Shown: positions 18,110 through 27,879 of the stretch, piece after piece
How positions within the stretch are numbered: position 1 is the first letter of the stretch
How the letters are laid out: every line of letters begins with the position of its first letter
Assembly (NCBI RefSeq): GCF_021530565.1
Contig: NZ_JAKGBI010000007.1
Coordinates: 1 to 64,000 of the forward strand
Length of the DNA stretch: 64,000 nt
From: Pseudoalteromonas sp. SMS1
Lineage (GTDB): Bacteria > Pseudomonadota > Gammaproteobacteria > Enterobacterales > Alteromonadaceae
Reading direction: 5' to 3'
The notes under the pieces: model-generated
Told to the model about the DNA's origin: nothing
What the model saw: the letters and a program-made list of their open reading frames with translations, nothing else
The model's database searches: none
Position numbers and translations under genes: made by a program

Positions 18110-20791
18110 TTACAGTGAACGCTGTACTTCAACAGTTTCAAAGACCTCAATCTGATCGCCAACTTTAACGTCGTTGTAGTTCTTAACACCGATACCACAT
18201 TCCATACCAGCACGCACTTCTTGAACGTCATCTTTAAAGCGACGAAGTGATTCAAGTTCACCTTCGTAGATAACAACGTTTTCGCGAAGTACACGGATAG
18301 GAGCGCTACGTTTAACGATACCTTCAGTTACCATACAACCAGCAACAGCACCAATCTTAGGTGACTTGAACACGTCACGAACTTCAGCAAGACCAATGAT
18401 CTCTTGCTTGAATTCTGGTGCAAGCATACCTGCCATTGCTTGTTTAACTTCTTCAATCAAATCATAGATTACGCTGTAGTAACGAAGATCTAAGTTTTCA
18501 GCTTCGATTACTTTACGTGCTGACGCATCTGCACGAACGTTGAAGCCTACAATGATTGCGTTTGAAGCCGCAGCTAGTGTTGCATCTGTTTCTGTAATAC
18601 CACCAACACCACTACCGACGATCTTAACTTTAACTTCGTCTGTTGATAGTTTCGTTAGTGAATCAGAAATCGCTTCGATTGAACCTTGTACGTCTGCTTT
18701 AAGAACAACATTAACCTCAGAGATATCGCCTTCGGTCATGTTTGTGAACATGTTCTCAAGTTTTGCTTTCTGCTGACGAGCAAGCTTCACTTCACGGAAT
18801 TTGCCTTGACGGTAAAGAGCAACTTCACGTGCTTTACGCTCATCTTTTACGACCGTTGCTTCATCACCAGCTGCAGGTACACCAGAAAGACCTAAAATCT
18901 CTACTGGAATAGATGGACCAGCTTCTGTGATTTCTTTACCATTTTCGTCTCTCATCGCACGTACACGACCGTACTCAAGACCACAAAGCACAATGTTACC
19001 TTGCTCAAGCGTACCAGCCTGTACTAGTACAGTTGCCACTGGACCACGACCTTTATCTAAACGAGATTCAATGACCACACCCTGAGCCATACCTTTCTCT
19101 GGTGCAGTCAGCTCTAATAGCTCAGCTTGCATCAGAATGGCTTCAAGTAAATCATCAATACCAAGACCTGTTTTCGCAGAAATATGAACAAACTGCGTGT
19201 CACCACCCCACTCTTCTGGAATAACATCCAATTGAGCAAGTTCGTTTTTAACGCGATCAGGGTCAATACCCTCTTTATCCATTTTGTTAACTGCGATAAT
19301 AAGCGGTACTTCTGCAGCTTTGGCGTGTTGTACAGCTTCTTTAGTCTGAGGCATTACACCATCATCAGCGGCAACAACAAGTACAACAATATCTGTTGCT
19401 TTTGCACCACGCGCACGCATCGACGTGAACGCCGCGTGTCCTGGTGTATCAAGGAAAGTGATCATGTTACCGTCAGTTTCAACGTGGTATGCACCAATAT
19501 GCTGTGTAATACCACCTGCTTCACCGTCAGCAACTTTTGCTTTACGAATATAGTCTAGGGTTGACGTTTTACCGTGGTCAACGTGACCCATTACTGTAAC
19601 AACCGGAGCACGAGGACCAACACTTTCGTCAGTATCGCCACGATCACTTAGTACTTTTTCTTCAAGCTCATTTTCTTTAACAATGATAACCTTATGACCC
19701 ATTTCCTCTGCTACGTATTGTGCAGTCTCTTGGTCAATAACTTGGTTGATTGTTACCATTTCACCAAGCTTCATCAGTGTTTTGACAACTTCAGCACCTT
19801 TCACAGCCATGCGAGACGCAAGCTCAGATACGGTAATTGTTTCACTGATACGCACTTCTTGCTTAACTTCTGCAGCTGGCTTTTGGAAGCCGTGCTGAAG
19901 TGACGTAGGTGCTTTCAGCTTGCCTTTTCTACCACGTGGCTGTTGAGTGCTTGTCTCTTTAGCTTGCGGTTTCTTCTTCTTCTTACGACGTGCACTTTTT
20001 TCTTCACGTGCATCAGACTCGTCTTCTGCTTCACGTGCGAATGTAGAAGTTGTCATATGATGGTCAGCTGAAGCTTCGCGACGTTTACGCTCTTCCTCTT
20101 CAGCTTTCCATCGTGCTTCATTTTCTTCTGCTAGACGGCGAGCTTCTTCAGCTTGACGATTTGCTTCTTCTTCAGCTTTCTTTAAGGCCGCTGCTTCTGC
20201 TTCTGTACGAAGACGTTCTGCTTCGATTTTCTCTTGCTCTTGTTGGGCGCTATCCACTTCTTTACTCTGCTGTTCTTTCGCTTGACGTTCTGCTTCTGCT
20301 TTACGTTTGGCTTCTTCTTTAGCTTTGCGCTCAGCTTCCTCTTTGGCTTTTCGCTCTGCTTCCTGTTGGGCATTGCGTTCAGCTTCTTCTTTCGCTTTTT
20401 GCTCAGCTTCTTGTTGAGCTTTCAATTCTGCTTCTTTGCGCGCAGCTTCCTCTGCAGCTAAGCGTTCTTGCTCTTTTTGCTGCTCGATTGCGCTCTTTTT
20501 AACGTAAGTGCGCTTTTTACGTACTTCTACCTGAACCGATTTAGCTTTACCAGTAGAACCAGTAACACTTAAGGTGCTCTTGCTTTTACGCTGAAGAGTC
20601 ATACGTTCAGGGCCATCAGAACCTGTACCACCATGTTGCTTGCTCAAATGATCAAGCAACTGGGCTTTTTCAGATTCGCTGACCTGATCGCCTTTGGCTT
20701 TGGAGATCCCTGCATCTGTCAACTGCTGTAGTAATTTATCAACAGTTGTACCAATGTTCTCGGCTAGTTTCTCTATGCTCACGTCTGCCAT
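18110..20791 (-). CDS. infB: Translation initiation factor IF-2
   Basis: 893-residue IF-2 (E. coli 890). An N-terminal IF2_N domain covers residues 1-52. It is followed by a long Ala/Glu/Lys/Arg-rich helical region (about 95-260) with near-repeated AERKAKEE units, then a second IF2_N-like domain and the G domain, with GHVDHGKT at about 400, DTPGH at about 448 and NKMD at about 502. Beta-barrel and C-terminal fMet-tRNA binding domains follow. The ribosome site AGGAGGT precedes the ATG. Shorter IF-2 forms from internal starts, known in E. coli, are possible. It sits 26 nt after nusA. Confidence 0.97.
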   Translation of the reverse strand: MADVSIEKLAENIGTTVDKLLQQLTDAGISKAKGDQVSESEKAQLLDHLSKQHGGTGSDGPERMTLQRKSKSTLSVTGSTGKAKSVQVEVRKKRTYVKKSAIEQQKEQERLAAEEAARKEAELKAQQEAEQKAKEEAERNAQQEAERKAKEEAERKAKEEAKRKAEAERQAKEQQSKEVDSAQQEQEKIEAERLRTEAEAAALKKAEEEANRQAEEARRLAEENEARWKAEEEERKRREASADHHMTTSTFAREAEDESDAREEKSARRKKKKKPQAKETSTQQPRGRKGKLKAPTSLQHGFQKPAAEVKQEVRISETITVSELASRMAVKGAEVVKTLMKLGEMVTINQVIDQETAQYVAEEMGHKVIIVKENELEEKVLSDRGDTDESVGPRAPVVTVMGHVDHGKTSTLDYIRKAKVADGEAGGITQHIGAYHVETDGNMITFLDTPGHAAFTSMRARGAKATDIVVLVVAADDGVMPQTKEAVQHAKAAEVPLIIAVNKMDKEGIDPDRVKNELAQLDVIPEEWGGDTQFVHISAKTGLGIDDLLEAILMQAELLELTAPEKGMAQGVVIESRLDKGRGPVATVLVQAGTLEQGNIVLCGLEYGRVRAMRDENGKEITEAGPSIPVEILGLSGVPAAGDEATVVKDERKAREVALYRQGKFREVKLARQQKAKLENMFTNMTEGDISEVNVVLKADVQGSIEAISDSLTKLSTDEVKVKIVGSGVGGITETDATLAAASNAIIVGFNVRADASARKVIEAENLDLRYYSVIYDLIEEVKQAMAGMLAPEFKQEIIGLAEVRDVFKSPKIGAVAGCMVTEGIVKRSAPIRVLRENVVIYEGELESLRRFKDDVQEVRAGMECGIGVKNYNDVKVGDQIEVFETVEVQRSL

Positions 20792-20817
20792 ATTATGCGT
20801 TACCTCCTGTTAATAAA

Positions 20818-22317
20818 CTACTCTTCACTAAACCAGCAAATATTACGAGCAGCCATAATGAAGTCGCCCGCTTGCTGTTCAGATAATTCAGTGATCTCAA
20901 CTAATTCGTCGATACCTTGCTCTGCTAAATCTTCTAGGGTGATTACGCCTCTACTCGCCATCACAAACGCTAAATGACGATCAAGACCTTCTAAGTCGAG
21001 TAAGTCTTGTGCAGGCTCAGCACCTTCTAAAGACTCTTCGTCACGCAACGCTTTAGTTGTTAAGGCATCTTTGGCCCGCTTACGCAGCTCTTCTACTGTC
21101 TCTTCATCCAGACCTTGAATTTCTAAGAATTCAGCAACAGGTACATAAGCGACTTCTTCAAGCGTAGAGAAGCCTTCATTGATCAAGAACTGTGCAAAGT
21201 CGTCATCAATATCCAAGTTGTCCGTGAATAAACTAATTAGTTTGTCAGACTCTTCTGCGTTTTTACGCTCCATGTCTTCAACGGTCATTACATTTAATTC
21301 CCAGCCCGTCAATTGACTTGCTAGTCGAACGTTTTGACCATTACGACCAATAGCCTGCGCTAAGTTGTCCGCCTCTACAGCAATCTCCATTGTGCGTGAA
21401 TCTTCATCCATCACAATTGAAGCAACCTCTGCAGGTGCCATCGCGTTGATAACGAATTGTGCAGGGTTGTCGTCATATAATACTATATCAACGCGCTCTC
21501 CGCCTAGTTCTGTTGAAACGGCTTGCACACGAGCACCACGCATACCAACACACGCACCAACTGGGTCGATACGTTTGTCGTTAGATTTAACCGCGATTTT
21601 TGCACGAGAACCAGGATCACGTGCAGCGCCTTTTAGCTCAATCATCTCTTCGCCAATTTCTGGCACTTCGATTCTGAATAGCTCCATGAGCATTTCAGGC
21701 TTAGAGCGAGTCACAAACAATTGTGCACCACGGGCCTCTGGTTTTACTTCATATAGCAAACCGCGCACGCGATCGCCTGGTCTGAAGCTCTCACGCGGTA
21801 ACATATCTTCACGATAAATAACCGCTTCTGCATTATTACCTAGATCGATAACGACAGTGTCACGTGACGCTTTCTTCACCACACCAGTTACTAATTCACC
21901 CTGCTGATCTTTGTACGCATCAACAACAAGTGCTCTTTCGGCTTCACGTACTTTTTGTACGATTACCTGCTTGGCCATTTGTGTGGTAATACGGTCAAAT
22001 TGAATGGATTCAATTTGTTCTTCAACATAATCACCCAGTTGTAAATCAGGTTCTTCAACCTGTGCAGCTTCGATGGTGATTTCAGAATATGGGTTTTCAA
22101 GTGAACCATCTTCTAATGGTTCCGCAACCTGCCAACGGCGGAATGTATCATATTCGCCCGTTTTTCTATCGATAGAAACACGTACTTCAATTTCGCCATC
22201 ATGCTTTTTCTTTGTTGCAGTCGCCAGTGCGAACTCTAACGCTTCAAAAATTTTCTCTCTTGGGACTGCTTTTTCATTGGATACAGCTTCTGCAACCAAC
22301 AAGATCTCTTTTGCCAT
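20818..22317 (-). CDS. nusA: Transcription termination/antitermination factor NusA
   Basis: 499-residue NusA (E. coli 495). The start at [20 protein letters not shown] matches the family; an ATG 11 codons upstream is rejected. Domains: NusA N-terminal RNA polymerase-binding domain, S1 (about 135-200), KH1 and KH2 (about 230-345), and two acidic C-terminal repeats, as in gammaproteobacteria. It modulates pausing, termination and antitermination. It follows rimP by 39 nt. Confidence 0.97.
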   Translation of the reverse strand: MAKEILLVAEAVSNEKAVPREKIFEALEFALATATKKKHDGEIEVRVSIDRKTGEYDTFRRWQVAEPLEDGSLENPYSEITIEAAQVEEPDLQLGDYVEEQIESIQFDRITTQMAKQVIVQKVREAERALVVDAYKDQQGELVTGVVKKASRDTVVIDLGNNAEAVIYREDMLPRESFRPGDRVRGLLYEVKPEARGAQLFVTRSKPEMLMELFRIEVPEIGEEMIELKGAARDPGSRAKIAVKSNDKRIDPVGACVGMRGARVQAVSTELGGERVDIVLYDDNPAQFVINAMAPAEVASIVMDEDSRTMEIAVEADNLAQAIGRNGQNVRLASQLTGWELNVMTVEDMERKNAEESDKLISLFTDNLDIDDDFAQFLINEGFSTLEEVAYVPVAEFLEIQGLDEETVEELRKRAKDALTTKALRDEESLEGAEPAQDLLDLEGLDRHLAFVMASRGVITLEDLAEQGIDELVEITELSEQQAGDFIMAARNICWFSEE

Positions 22318-22356
22318 AGGTTTTGCCTCGCTTGCCCTGGTCCTTCGCACTCAATC

Positions 22357-22812
22357 TTAAAATTTGGCGATGATATTAGCTCTTTCGACGTTGCTAAGCA
22401 TTATGTGATGCTCCAGCCCATCGACCGTTAGCGTGATCATGTCGCCATTAACTGCTACTAAGTCACCCTTAAAATTACGGCGACCATCTTGTGGAAGCTT
22501 AGTACGTAATCGTACTTCTTCACCTTGCGCTTCCTCATAATGAGCTTGTTTGAATAATGGTCTATCCACACCTGGTGAAGACACTTCTAAGTTATATTCA
22601 TTTGTAATGGGATCTTCTACATCCAAAATAGCACTGACTTGACGACTCACTTCCGCGCAATCATCAACATTAATGCCATTCTCGTGCTCAATATACACCC
22701 TCAGTGTAGAATGACGACCAGCTTGCACAAACTCTAGACCGCGCAGCTCATATCCACAGGCTTCAACAGCCGGCTCTAGCATAACGGTTAAATCTTGCTC
22801 GAGTTTTGACAC
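22357..22812 (-). CDS. rimP: Ribosome maturation factor RimP
   Basis: 151-residue RimP (YhbC) family protein for 30S assembly, with the conserved EVSSPGVDRPL block at about residues 77-87. The start codon is GTG at 22812, supported by GGAGGT six nt upstream; it is not ATG. It is the first protein gene of the metY-rimP-nusA-infB operon. Confidence 0.94.
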   Translation of the reverse strand: MSKLEQDLTVMLEPAVEACGYELRGLEFVQAGRHSTLRVYIEHENGINVDDCAEVSRQVSAILDVEDPITNEYNLEVSSPGVDRPLFKQAHYEEAQGEEVRLRTKLPQDGRRNFKGDLVAVNGDMITLTVDGLEHHIMLSNVERANIIAKF

Positions 22813-22831
22813 AAATTACCTCCATACAAAC

Positions 22832-22851
22832 AAAAAAAGGGCATATAGCCC
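22832..22851 (-). terminator. Weak terminator/attenuator just before rimP
   Basis: Minus strand GGGC-TATAT-GCCC followed by seven T residues, 19 nt before the rimP start. The 4-bp GC stem is short, so some read-through into rimP is expected. Confidence 0.45.
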
Positions 22852-22912
22852 CATCAATTCAGCTGTTCGCTCTTGGGCCTACCTTGCTATTATCTAGCAC
22901 CAGACACAACAA

Positions 22913-22933
22913 CGCCCCGAACCAAGCGGGGCG
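22913..22933 (-). terminator. GC-rich hairpin between metY and rimP
   Basis: CGCCCCG, a 7-nt loop, CGGGGCG, followed on the minus strand by TTGTTGTGT. Probable partial terminator separating the tRNA from the downstream mRNA. Confidence 0.6.
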
Positions 22934-23020
22934 TCACACCAAAAACAAACTGTGTGGCCAAAGGCCGAGCTTGGTTGCGGGCTGTACCAGCCTAAATTAA
23001 GCTTGCGCTTAAACGCAAAA

Positions 23021-23067
23021 CGCGCATTACAAAGAATGCGCGACCTTAAGAAATTCAGCGATTTCTT
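23021..23067 (-). promoter_or_regulatory. Two adjacent hairpins downstream of metY
   Basis: CGCGCATT/AATGCGCG (23021-23042, 6-nt loop) and AAGAAAT/ATTTCTT (23048-23067, 6-nt loop) lie immediately 3' of the tRNA in the transcript. They are likely processing or termination stems; E. coli has RNase processing sites in this same leader. Confidence 0.5.
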
Positions 23068-23071
23068 ACAT

Positions 23072-23148
<77 letters not shown>

Positions 23149-23183
23149 TCCATATGCAGTGCTACACTGCTCAATTGGCGAGT

Positions 23184-23212
23184 ATTATAGAGATTGTTCC
23201 ATTAATACGCAA
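23184..23212 (-). promoter_or_regulatory. metY operon promoter
   Basis: Minus strand TTGCGT, 17-nt spacer, perfect TATAAT, placed about 36 nt upstream of the tRNA 5' end. It is the best sigma70 match in the gap and should drive metY-rimP-nusA-infB and beyond. Confidence 0.75.
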
Positions 23213-23351
23213 CCTCAAACTAGATAAAAACAAAACCCTTCTTCACCTCACTGACAACCTAAAAAGGCTTTAACAATCATTAACATTGCAACCTTGTACC
23301 CATTCAGGATCCATATATACTTCAGTTTTCTTACAATCAAGAGCAGCTTAT

Positions 23352-24137
23352 ATGAAAAAGAAGACAGTCCAGATGGTGTTGACAGCGATATCATCGGTAT
23401 TAATGAGTAGTGCAACACTTGCAAACACTTGTACCAGTGCTGGGCCTCAAACTCCACGTGATATTGATAATTTACACGGAGAAAATAAAAGGGTATTCAG
23501 CTTGGCTCCGCCCTCTTCGGAAATGAACTTATGTAATATTCACTTCCATAAAAATGCAGAGCACAAAGCGAAGGACTTCTCCGTATTCGCAGGAGAAGGT
23601 AAATATGGTGGATACCAATGCAATGCGACAGCTGACCTTACCCCAGCTGAGTTAAAAGCACCTAAAGGGAAGGTATGTAAAAATGTGAAGCCTGGCGACA
23701 CGATCGAAGTACATTGGGTGCATAGTTCTTGTGATGTCAAACCAGGAAAAGGCCTTGGTGCTTGTCTAAATGCGCAATGCGCAAATCCAGATTTACGTGT
23801 CGAAACGCAAGTGTTTCTTGTGGTCAATGATGAAGATGCACTGGACTTTAATGACCTATCCTATAACGGGAATATCGTCAATGGTTACCACCAGCCAAAA
23901 CATATTCCAAATAATACAGGGAAACCCGTCGAATTTTTAGGTTCAACAACAGGTCCTAGTTACAATGATAAACAATGCTCTCCATTACAAGTCACATGGA
24001 GTGTTCGCCCTGCTTGCGCCAAAATTGACATCAACAGCCTCGCAAAATGGTGTGAAGATAACGTATTTGAAGAAGATCATGCACATGGTGTCAGACAATT
24101 GGTTACAGACCCTAAGTTATTGTCTCCGATAAAATAA
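23352..24137 (+). CDS. Secreted delta-class carbonic anhydrase-like protein
   Basis: 261 residues from the ATG that gives a clean Sec signal peptide (cleavage likely after ATLA, residue ~24). A cysteine-rich periplasmic or secreted domain follows. Two histidine clusters, IHFHKNAEH (63-71) and VHWVH (120-124), resemble the zinc-binding region of delta-class (diatom TWCA1-type) carbonic anhydrases, which have bacterial homologues. If active it would interconvert CO2 and bicarbonate outside the cytoplasm. About ten cysteines suggest disulfides. Recognition is by motif and general resemblance, so the enzyme activity is inferred. The gene is divergent from the metY operon; its ribosome site is weak. 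Confidence 0.65.
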   Translation: MKKKTVQMVLTAISSVLMSSATLANTCTSAGPQTPRDIDNLHGENKRVFSLAPPSSEMNLCNIHFHKNAEHKAKDFSVFAGEGKYGGYQCNATADLTPAELKAPKGKVCKNVKPGDTIEVHWVHSSCDVKPGKGLGACLNAQCANPDLRVETQVFLVVNDEDALDFNDLSYNGNIVNGYHQPKHIPNNTGKPVEFLGSTTGPSYNDKQCSPLQVTWSVRPACAKIDINSLAKWCEDNVFEEDHAHGVRQLVTDPKLLSPIK

Positions 24138-24381
24138 CTGTTTCTATGCCTATGCAGCGTCAATCAGACGCTGCCGTTAATATTTGTTGTTTGATTTGCA
24201 ATAGCAAAATAATCCAGCCTATACTCAAAGCTCGCTCATAGTGTTTATCTAAACAAAACAATAGAGCGAAATCAATTACCCAAGTTTTTTACGTTTTGTT
24301 AGTTGTACCATTGAGGATTATGACGAAACAGATTTGATTTAAACTTGAGCACGGATCCGCTCTAATCGTATTGGAGCGATT

Positions 24382-24855
24382 ATGAGTATTTCACCTTATC
24401 AATACCAACTGCTAAGTCAATCATTTGCGACTATAAAGCCGAATTTTCACTGCTTTTGCGTCAGCTTTAATCATCGATTAAAGATGCATCCTATGTCAAT
24501 GCGCGTCCCAGAAGCTGAGCATCAAATTCTCGCGATTGAATATCAACTCAGAGCGTTTATTCAGCAGAGCTTGTTGCGCATTGCAAATCAAAAAGAGTTG
24601 TGCCAGTACATCGTAGACAATATCGCATCGGTTAAAACTCTACGGCCCTCGGTATGTGACATAAAAATCCTGTGCAATTGCTTCTTAGACACACTTAAAG
24701 TGCATTTGGGAAAACAGTTTACCCTTGCTGTGAGAAATGCTTGGAAGCGCGCACTCCACATTGTCGCGAATGTTTTAAAGTCTGAATTGTTCGGTATGAC
24801 AAATGTCGTTTATCTCGACCAATTTCGACAAAAACATCAAGTGCACCACTCCTAA
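24382..24855 (+). CDS. Degenerate globin-fold protein, probably haem-less
   Basis: 157-residue cytoplasmic protein that follows the bacterial globin pattern along its length: LSQSFATIKP (helix A), FNHRLKMHP (29-37), and LCNCFLDTLKVHLGKQFTLA with a downstream AW (about 97-121), which matches the G-H region of haemoglobin-type domains. The place where the proximal (F8) histidine is expected, about residue 84, carries Val-Lys instead, and the CD1 phenylalanine also seems lost. It may be a non-haem sensor-type globin, as in the RsbR N-terminal domain. The ribosome site GGAG is well placed. It lies just upstream of a lipoprotein gene. Family assignment is by eye. Confidence 0.55.
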   Translation: MSISPYQYQLLSQSFATIKPNFHCFCVSFNHRLKMHPMSMRVPEAEHQILAIEYQLRAFIQQSLLRIANQKELCQYIVDNIASVKTLRPSVCDIKILCNCFLDTLKVHLGKQFTLAVRNAWKRALHIVANVLKSELFGMTNVVYLDQFRQKHQVHHS

Positions 24856-24920
24856 TCGAGGTGACATTCATAATGGGAAGCTTTAGACTGGCCCTAAATT
24901 AGGTTATTTTAGGTGAGTTT

Positions 24921-25427
24921 ATGAAACGTATCGCAATTATTATGGGCCTTAGCGCAGTACTTACCACTGGATGTGATGTATTTGAAGACTCAAAGGCCCA
25001 AATTGAGGCGCAATATTTAGCTGAAAACCAAGAGCTGCAGGCTGTGATCGAGCAAATTCGTGAGCAAGGTCTCGAAGCGATGAGCAGAAGTGCAGAGGCA
25101 GGATCTCTGGCTGGATGTGTCGTAGGTAAACTGGATGGTGATCCAATGGGTGCACTCGTAGAAGTTGAGGGAGCATTACAAGACAGCGCAAGCGTCGCGG
25201 AACTTGCAAATTCAATTGCCAATTTGGGCGATCAGGAGATCAGCCTGGAGACCATTCCTGAACTATTGAAGGCGGGGGCAGAAACCGTCACCTACCTCAA
25301 AACTATGCTTGAAACATATGATTTAGGCGAGCTGCAAAGTCAGTTTAGTGTGTTGCTCGAACAAGGGCAGACCAAAACAGAAGATATCGGCACACATTTA
25401 CGTGGTTTGATTGAACAATGTAATTAA
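24921..25427 (+). CDS. Small hypothetical lipoprotein
   Basis: 168 residues with a short signal peptide and lipobox LTTGC (Cys18). The mature part is predicted helical and acidic, with possible amphipathic helices, and has only two further cysteines (residues ~66 and 167) that might pair. No family recognised. It is 65 nt after the globin-like gene on the same strand and converges with the DUF3019 gene. The aspartate after the lipid-modified cysteine would, by the enterobacterial rule, keep it at the inner membrane, though that rule is uncertain here. Confidence 0.65.
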   Translation: MKRIAIIMGLSAVLTTGCDVFEDSKAQIEAQYLAENQELQAVIEQIREQGLEAMSRSAEAGSLAGCVVGKLDGDPMGALVEVEGALQDSASVAELANSIANLGDQEISLETIPELLKAGAETVTYLKTMLETYDLGELQSQFSVLLEQGQTKTEDIGTHLRGLIEQCN

Positions 25428-25484
25428 TCGATTTGCAGAGATGCTCGGCGGCTAATACCGAGCGTCTGATTGTGTCAAAATTTT

Positions 25485-25877
25485 CTAAAAGAGTCTCCAA
25501 CGACGTTTCTTTGCACGCACCTTGTGCACCCAATTGACTTCAATCGTTGTTACCGCTAGCGTATCACTCTGTGCTTTTGAAATAAGCTCATAACTAACAC
25601 TTTCCGCCGAACCAAAACTCAATGTATAGGCAAAGCTTGCTGTATTTGCCCAACACTGAAGAATACGCTTCGACTCACTCTCTCTAAGGCAGTAATCCCC
25701 TGCTTGTGGTGCTGAGATTTCAAATACTACGTCAGCATAGCAGGTACGTCCTTGGTTTAGCGCAACACATTTGCTTGGTGTTGCGTTCAGTATTCCTTTA
25801 CGCTGTTCTTTTGCTGATACACCTAACGGCGTCAAGATAAAGAACATTAACATTACCTGAGTGAGTCTAAAATACAT
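25485..25877 (-). CDS. DUF3019 family secreted protein
   Basis: 130 residues with an N-terminal signal peptide (to about residue 22, GVSA). The body fits DUF3019: ATPSKCVALNQGRTCYADV, then YCLRES and LQCWA, a four-cysteine beta-rich domain, and a basic end KKRRW. The start overlaps the end of the MipA gene by 11 nt. DUF3019 genes are commonly seen beside MipA/OmpV proteins and a two-component system in Shewanella and Pseudoalteromonas; function unknown. No sensor kinase or regulator is present here. Confidence 0.75.
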   Translation of the reverse strand: MYFRLTQVMLMFFILTPLGVSAKEQRKGILNATPSKCVALNQGRTCYADVVFEISAPQAGDYCLRESESKRILQCWANTASFAYTLSFGSAESVSYELISKAQSDTLAVTTIEVNWVHKVRAKKRRWRLF

Positions 25878-26685
25878 ATTTCACTCCAGTAAAGACGACG
25901 CGTGCGTAGTTGGATTCAACGAGCGGGCTACTTTTCACCCCGCCTGATCCAACCAACACGGACAGCCCTGCGCTATATACCCAGTCTTGTGCAATGGGAT
26001 AATTTAATTGCGTTTGCACAAACGCAGTTGCGCCGTCGCCAGCAGTGAAACCATACAAGTAATCATTCACTTCAGAAGGATCTACACCGTAAAAATAGTC
26101 ATTAAAGTTTTGTGAGTAGTAATTTGCGCCAAAGTTTAACCACAAATCCCAATTGCGCAGCTCAAAGTTACGGGTCGCTTCAATGTGAAAAACCCACCCA
26201 TCAGACTCACCAAAAACATCATAGACCAATTCAACAACAGCTAAATACTCACCAACATTCTGGTAGTATGCAAACCCAATTGATTGATCCACTTTACGTT
26301 CTTTAATACCCTCTAATTCTTTGACTTTATCATCGTTAGAGTAATAACCATTTTCAGAGAATGGGATTTGATAGTTACCGAAAATAACATCCAACCCCCA
26401 TCCATCTCGTTGAACTAATTGATAACCCAAATCTGAACCACCAAAGAAGTCACCCGAATGTGTGTTTAAGTAAAAGTTTTTGTATCGCAGCTTTGCGTCT
26501 ATAAGTGGAGCCAATGAAGAAAACTCATGTTTTGCACCAATTAGCGAGGGTAGTTTTGTATTAACATAAAACGCACCCAAGCTTAATTGCCAGTCAAAAT
26601 CGTCTTCATCATACCAAGGTTCGGCATCCGCTCTCCCCATGATGACTAAACACGCAGCAAAGATTAAATATGATATTCTTTTCAT
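25867..26685 (-). CDS. MipA/OmpV family outer-membrane protein
   Basis: 272 residues. A signal peptide is followed by alternating hydrophobic/aromatic strands and a C-terminal aromatic residue (VKYVF), all typical of an outer-membrane beta-barrel. The family (MltA-interacting protein) has been linked to peptidoglycan synthesis scaffolding and to outer-membrane adaptation. It is cotranscribed with the overlapping DUF3019 gene and divergent from the phospholipase-like gene. Confidence 0.8.
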   Translation of the reverse strand: MKRISYLIFAACLVIMGRADAEPWYDEDDFDWQLSLGAFYVNTKLPSLIGAKHEFSSLAPLIDAKLRYKNFYLNTHSGDFFGGSDLGYQLVQRDGWGLDVIFGNYQIPFSENGYYSNDDKVKELEGIKERKVDQSIGFAYYQNVGEYLAVVELVYDVFGESDGWVFHIEATRNFELRNWDLWLNFGANYYSQNFNDYFYGVDPSEVNDYLYGFTAGDGATAFVQTQLNYPIAQDWVYSAGLSVLVGSGGVKSSPLVESNYARVVFTGVKYVF

Positions 26686-26868
26686 TGTTTTTTATCTTTA
26701 TCGCAGCACTTGTGCCTATATTCAGTCCCAGATCATACCTGAGCAGTTCTCATCCAACAAGAAAACATTTTGCGACTTAAAAATTAACAATTTTCACATT
26801 ATTTTGTCACAAAAAAACTTTTAAATGCGTCTTCTCACAATCGAGTAAATATTCAAATCGAGGAAATA

Positions 26869-27879
26869 ATGAAAAAAATCCTTTTTCTATCTGCACTTAC
26901 ATTGAGTGCTGGGAATGCGCATGCATTTAGTCAAGAAACGCATAAACGCATCGTCATTGATGCCGTTAATTATATGGCACAAAACCCAAATACAACAGAG
27001 TTTAATAAGTTACAAAGTTTTGCACAGTCTAAAGGAATGACCGTTGCCCAGCTTGGCGAATTAATGGGTCAAGCGGCTTATGATGTTGACGATTTTGAAG
27101 ACACTTTCTTTTGCGGTGCTATTACAGGTGATTGCGTACAGGCTCCCGTTTGGGGCGTCGCTAAGAGCATCGTTAAATACACAAGCTACTGGCACTTTCA
27201 AAACCATACTCAAGGTGCAGACCAGCATGGTAACGACTTTGGCGGATACAATTACGACAAACTAACCGTATGGGGCACGGTTGATAATATGGCAGCAACT
27301 TGGCTCAAAGGCGATTATTTAGATGATGGTCCAGGCGGCGAAACCGGCTGGTTTAGCGCCGATGACAGCGAATACAATACCTATGGTATTACTGAAAAAA
27401 ACTACCGTATCGATAGTCACTCAAACTACAACATGTACGACGACTTTGAAGAAATGCCATTTCAGCCAATCGACAATCTAGGCCAATATTGGTATCAAAG
27501 CTATTTGCAAACGGGCAACCCACAAGTCTTGGGCTTTGTGTTTCATACCACTGACTTATTACAGCCACATCATACATGGACAACATCAGACTTGAACCAC
27601 GCGGATTGGGAATCATGGGTCAAGGATTATTATGACAGAGAAAGCCTCAATGATATGAGCCTAGTTTCTCAGGCGATGCAAAATTTCTCGCCGATTCAGT
27701 CAAATGAAACAGACATTCGCCCATTACTAACACAGGGGGGCGCGTTTTCTTATTCACAAGGCGGTATTGTGCTGAATTCAAAAGATCATCACGATAGACT
27801 AAATACAGCCAAACAGGTCATCCCAAATGCCATAGCAATGGTGGTACATTTACTTAATCACGCAATGGTTGCTCGCTAA
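26869..27879 (+). CDS. Zinc-dependent phospholipase C / S1-P1-like secreted protein
   Basis: 336 residues with a signal peptide (cleavage near AHA, residue 19). Metal-ligand-type residues follow the zinc phospholipase C/S1-P1 nuclease fold: FSQETH near the mature N-terminus (His25), acidic YDVDDFED (71-78), YWHF (His109), HTTDLLQPHH (226-235) and HADWE (244-248). The first His in the HTTD element is one residue closer to the Asp than in the usual HxxxD, a possible deviation. The substrate could be a phospholipid or nucleic acid; I cannot choose. It overlaps the next gene (TAATG) and forms a three-gene unit with a parvulin-like and an anchored protein. Confidence 0.65.
   Translation: MKKILFLSALTLSAGNAHAFSQETHKRIVIDAVNYMAQNPNTTEFNKLQSFAQSKGMTVAQLGELMGQAAYDVDDFEDTFFCGAITGDCVQAPVWGVAKSIVKYTSYWHFQNHTQGADQHGNDFGGYNYDKLTVWGTVDNMAATWLKGDYLDDGPGGETGWFSADDSEYNTYGITEKNYRIDSHSNYNMYDDFEEMPFQPIDNLGQYWYQSYLQTGNPQVLGFVFHTTDLLQPHHTWTTSDLNHADWESWVKDYYDRESLNDMSLVSQAMQNFSPIQSNETDIRPLLTQGGAFSYSQGGIVLNSKDHHDRLNTAKQVIPNAIAMVVHLLNHAMVAR

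Noticed and set aside
19184..20461. Several open frames on the plus strand opposite infB, some 60-125 codons long.
   Set aside because: They are antisense to the well-conserved IF-2 gene, rich in Phe/Leu/Cys as expected from the reverse of Lys/Glu/Ala-rich codons, and lack ribosome sites.
20020..20480. DNA repeat-like region in infB.
   Set aside because: The near-repeats come from the [12 protein letters not shown] helical segment of IF-2, common in this protein; not a mobile or CRISPR repeat.
21365..21817. 150-codon plus-strand frame opposite nusA.
   Set aside because: Ser/Thr/Pro-rich antisense of a conserved gene; no ribosome site.
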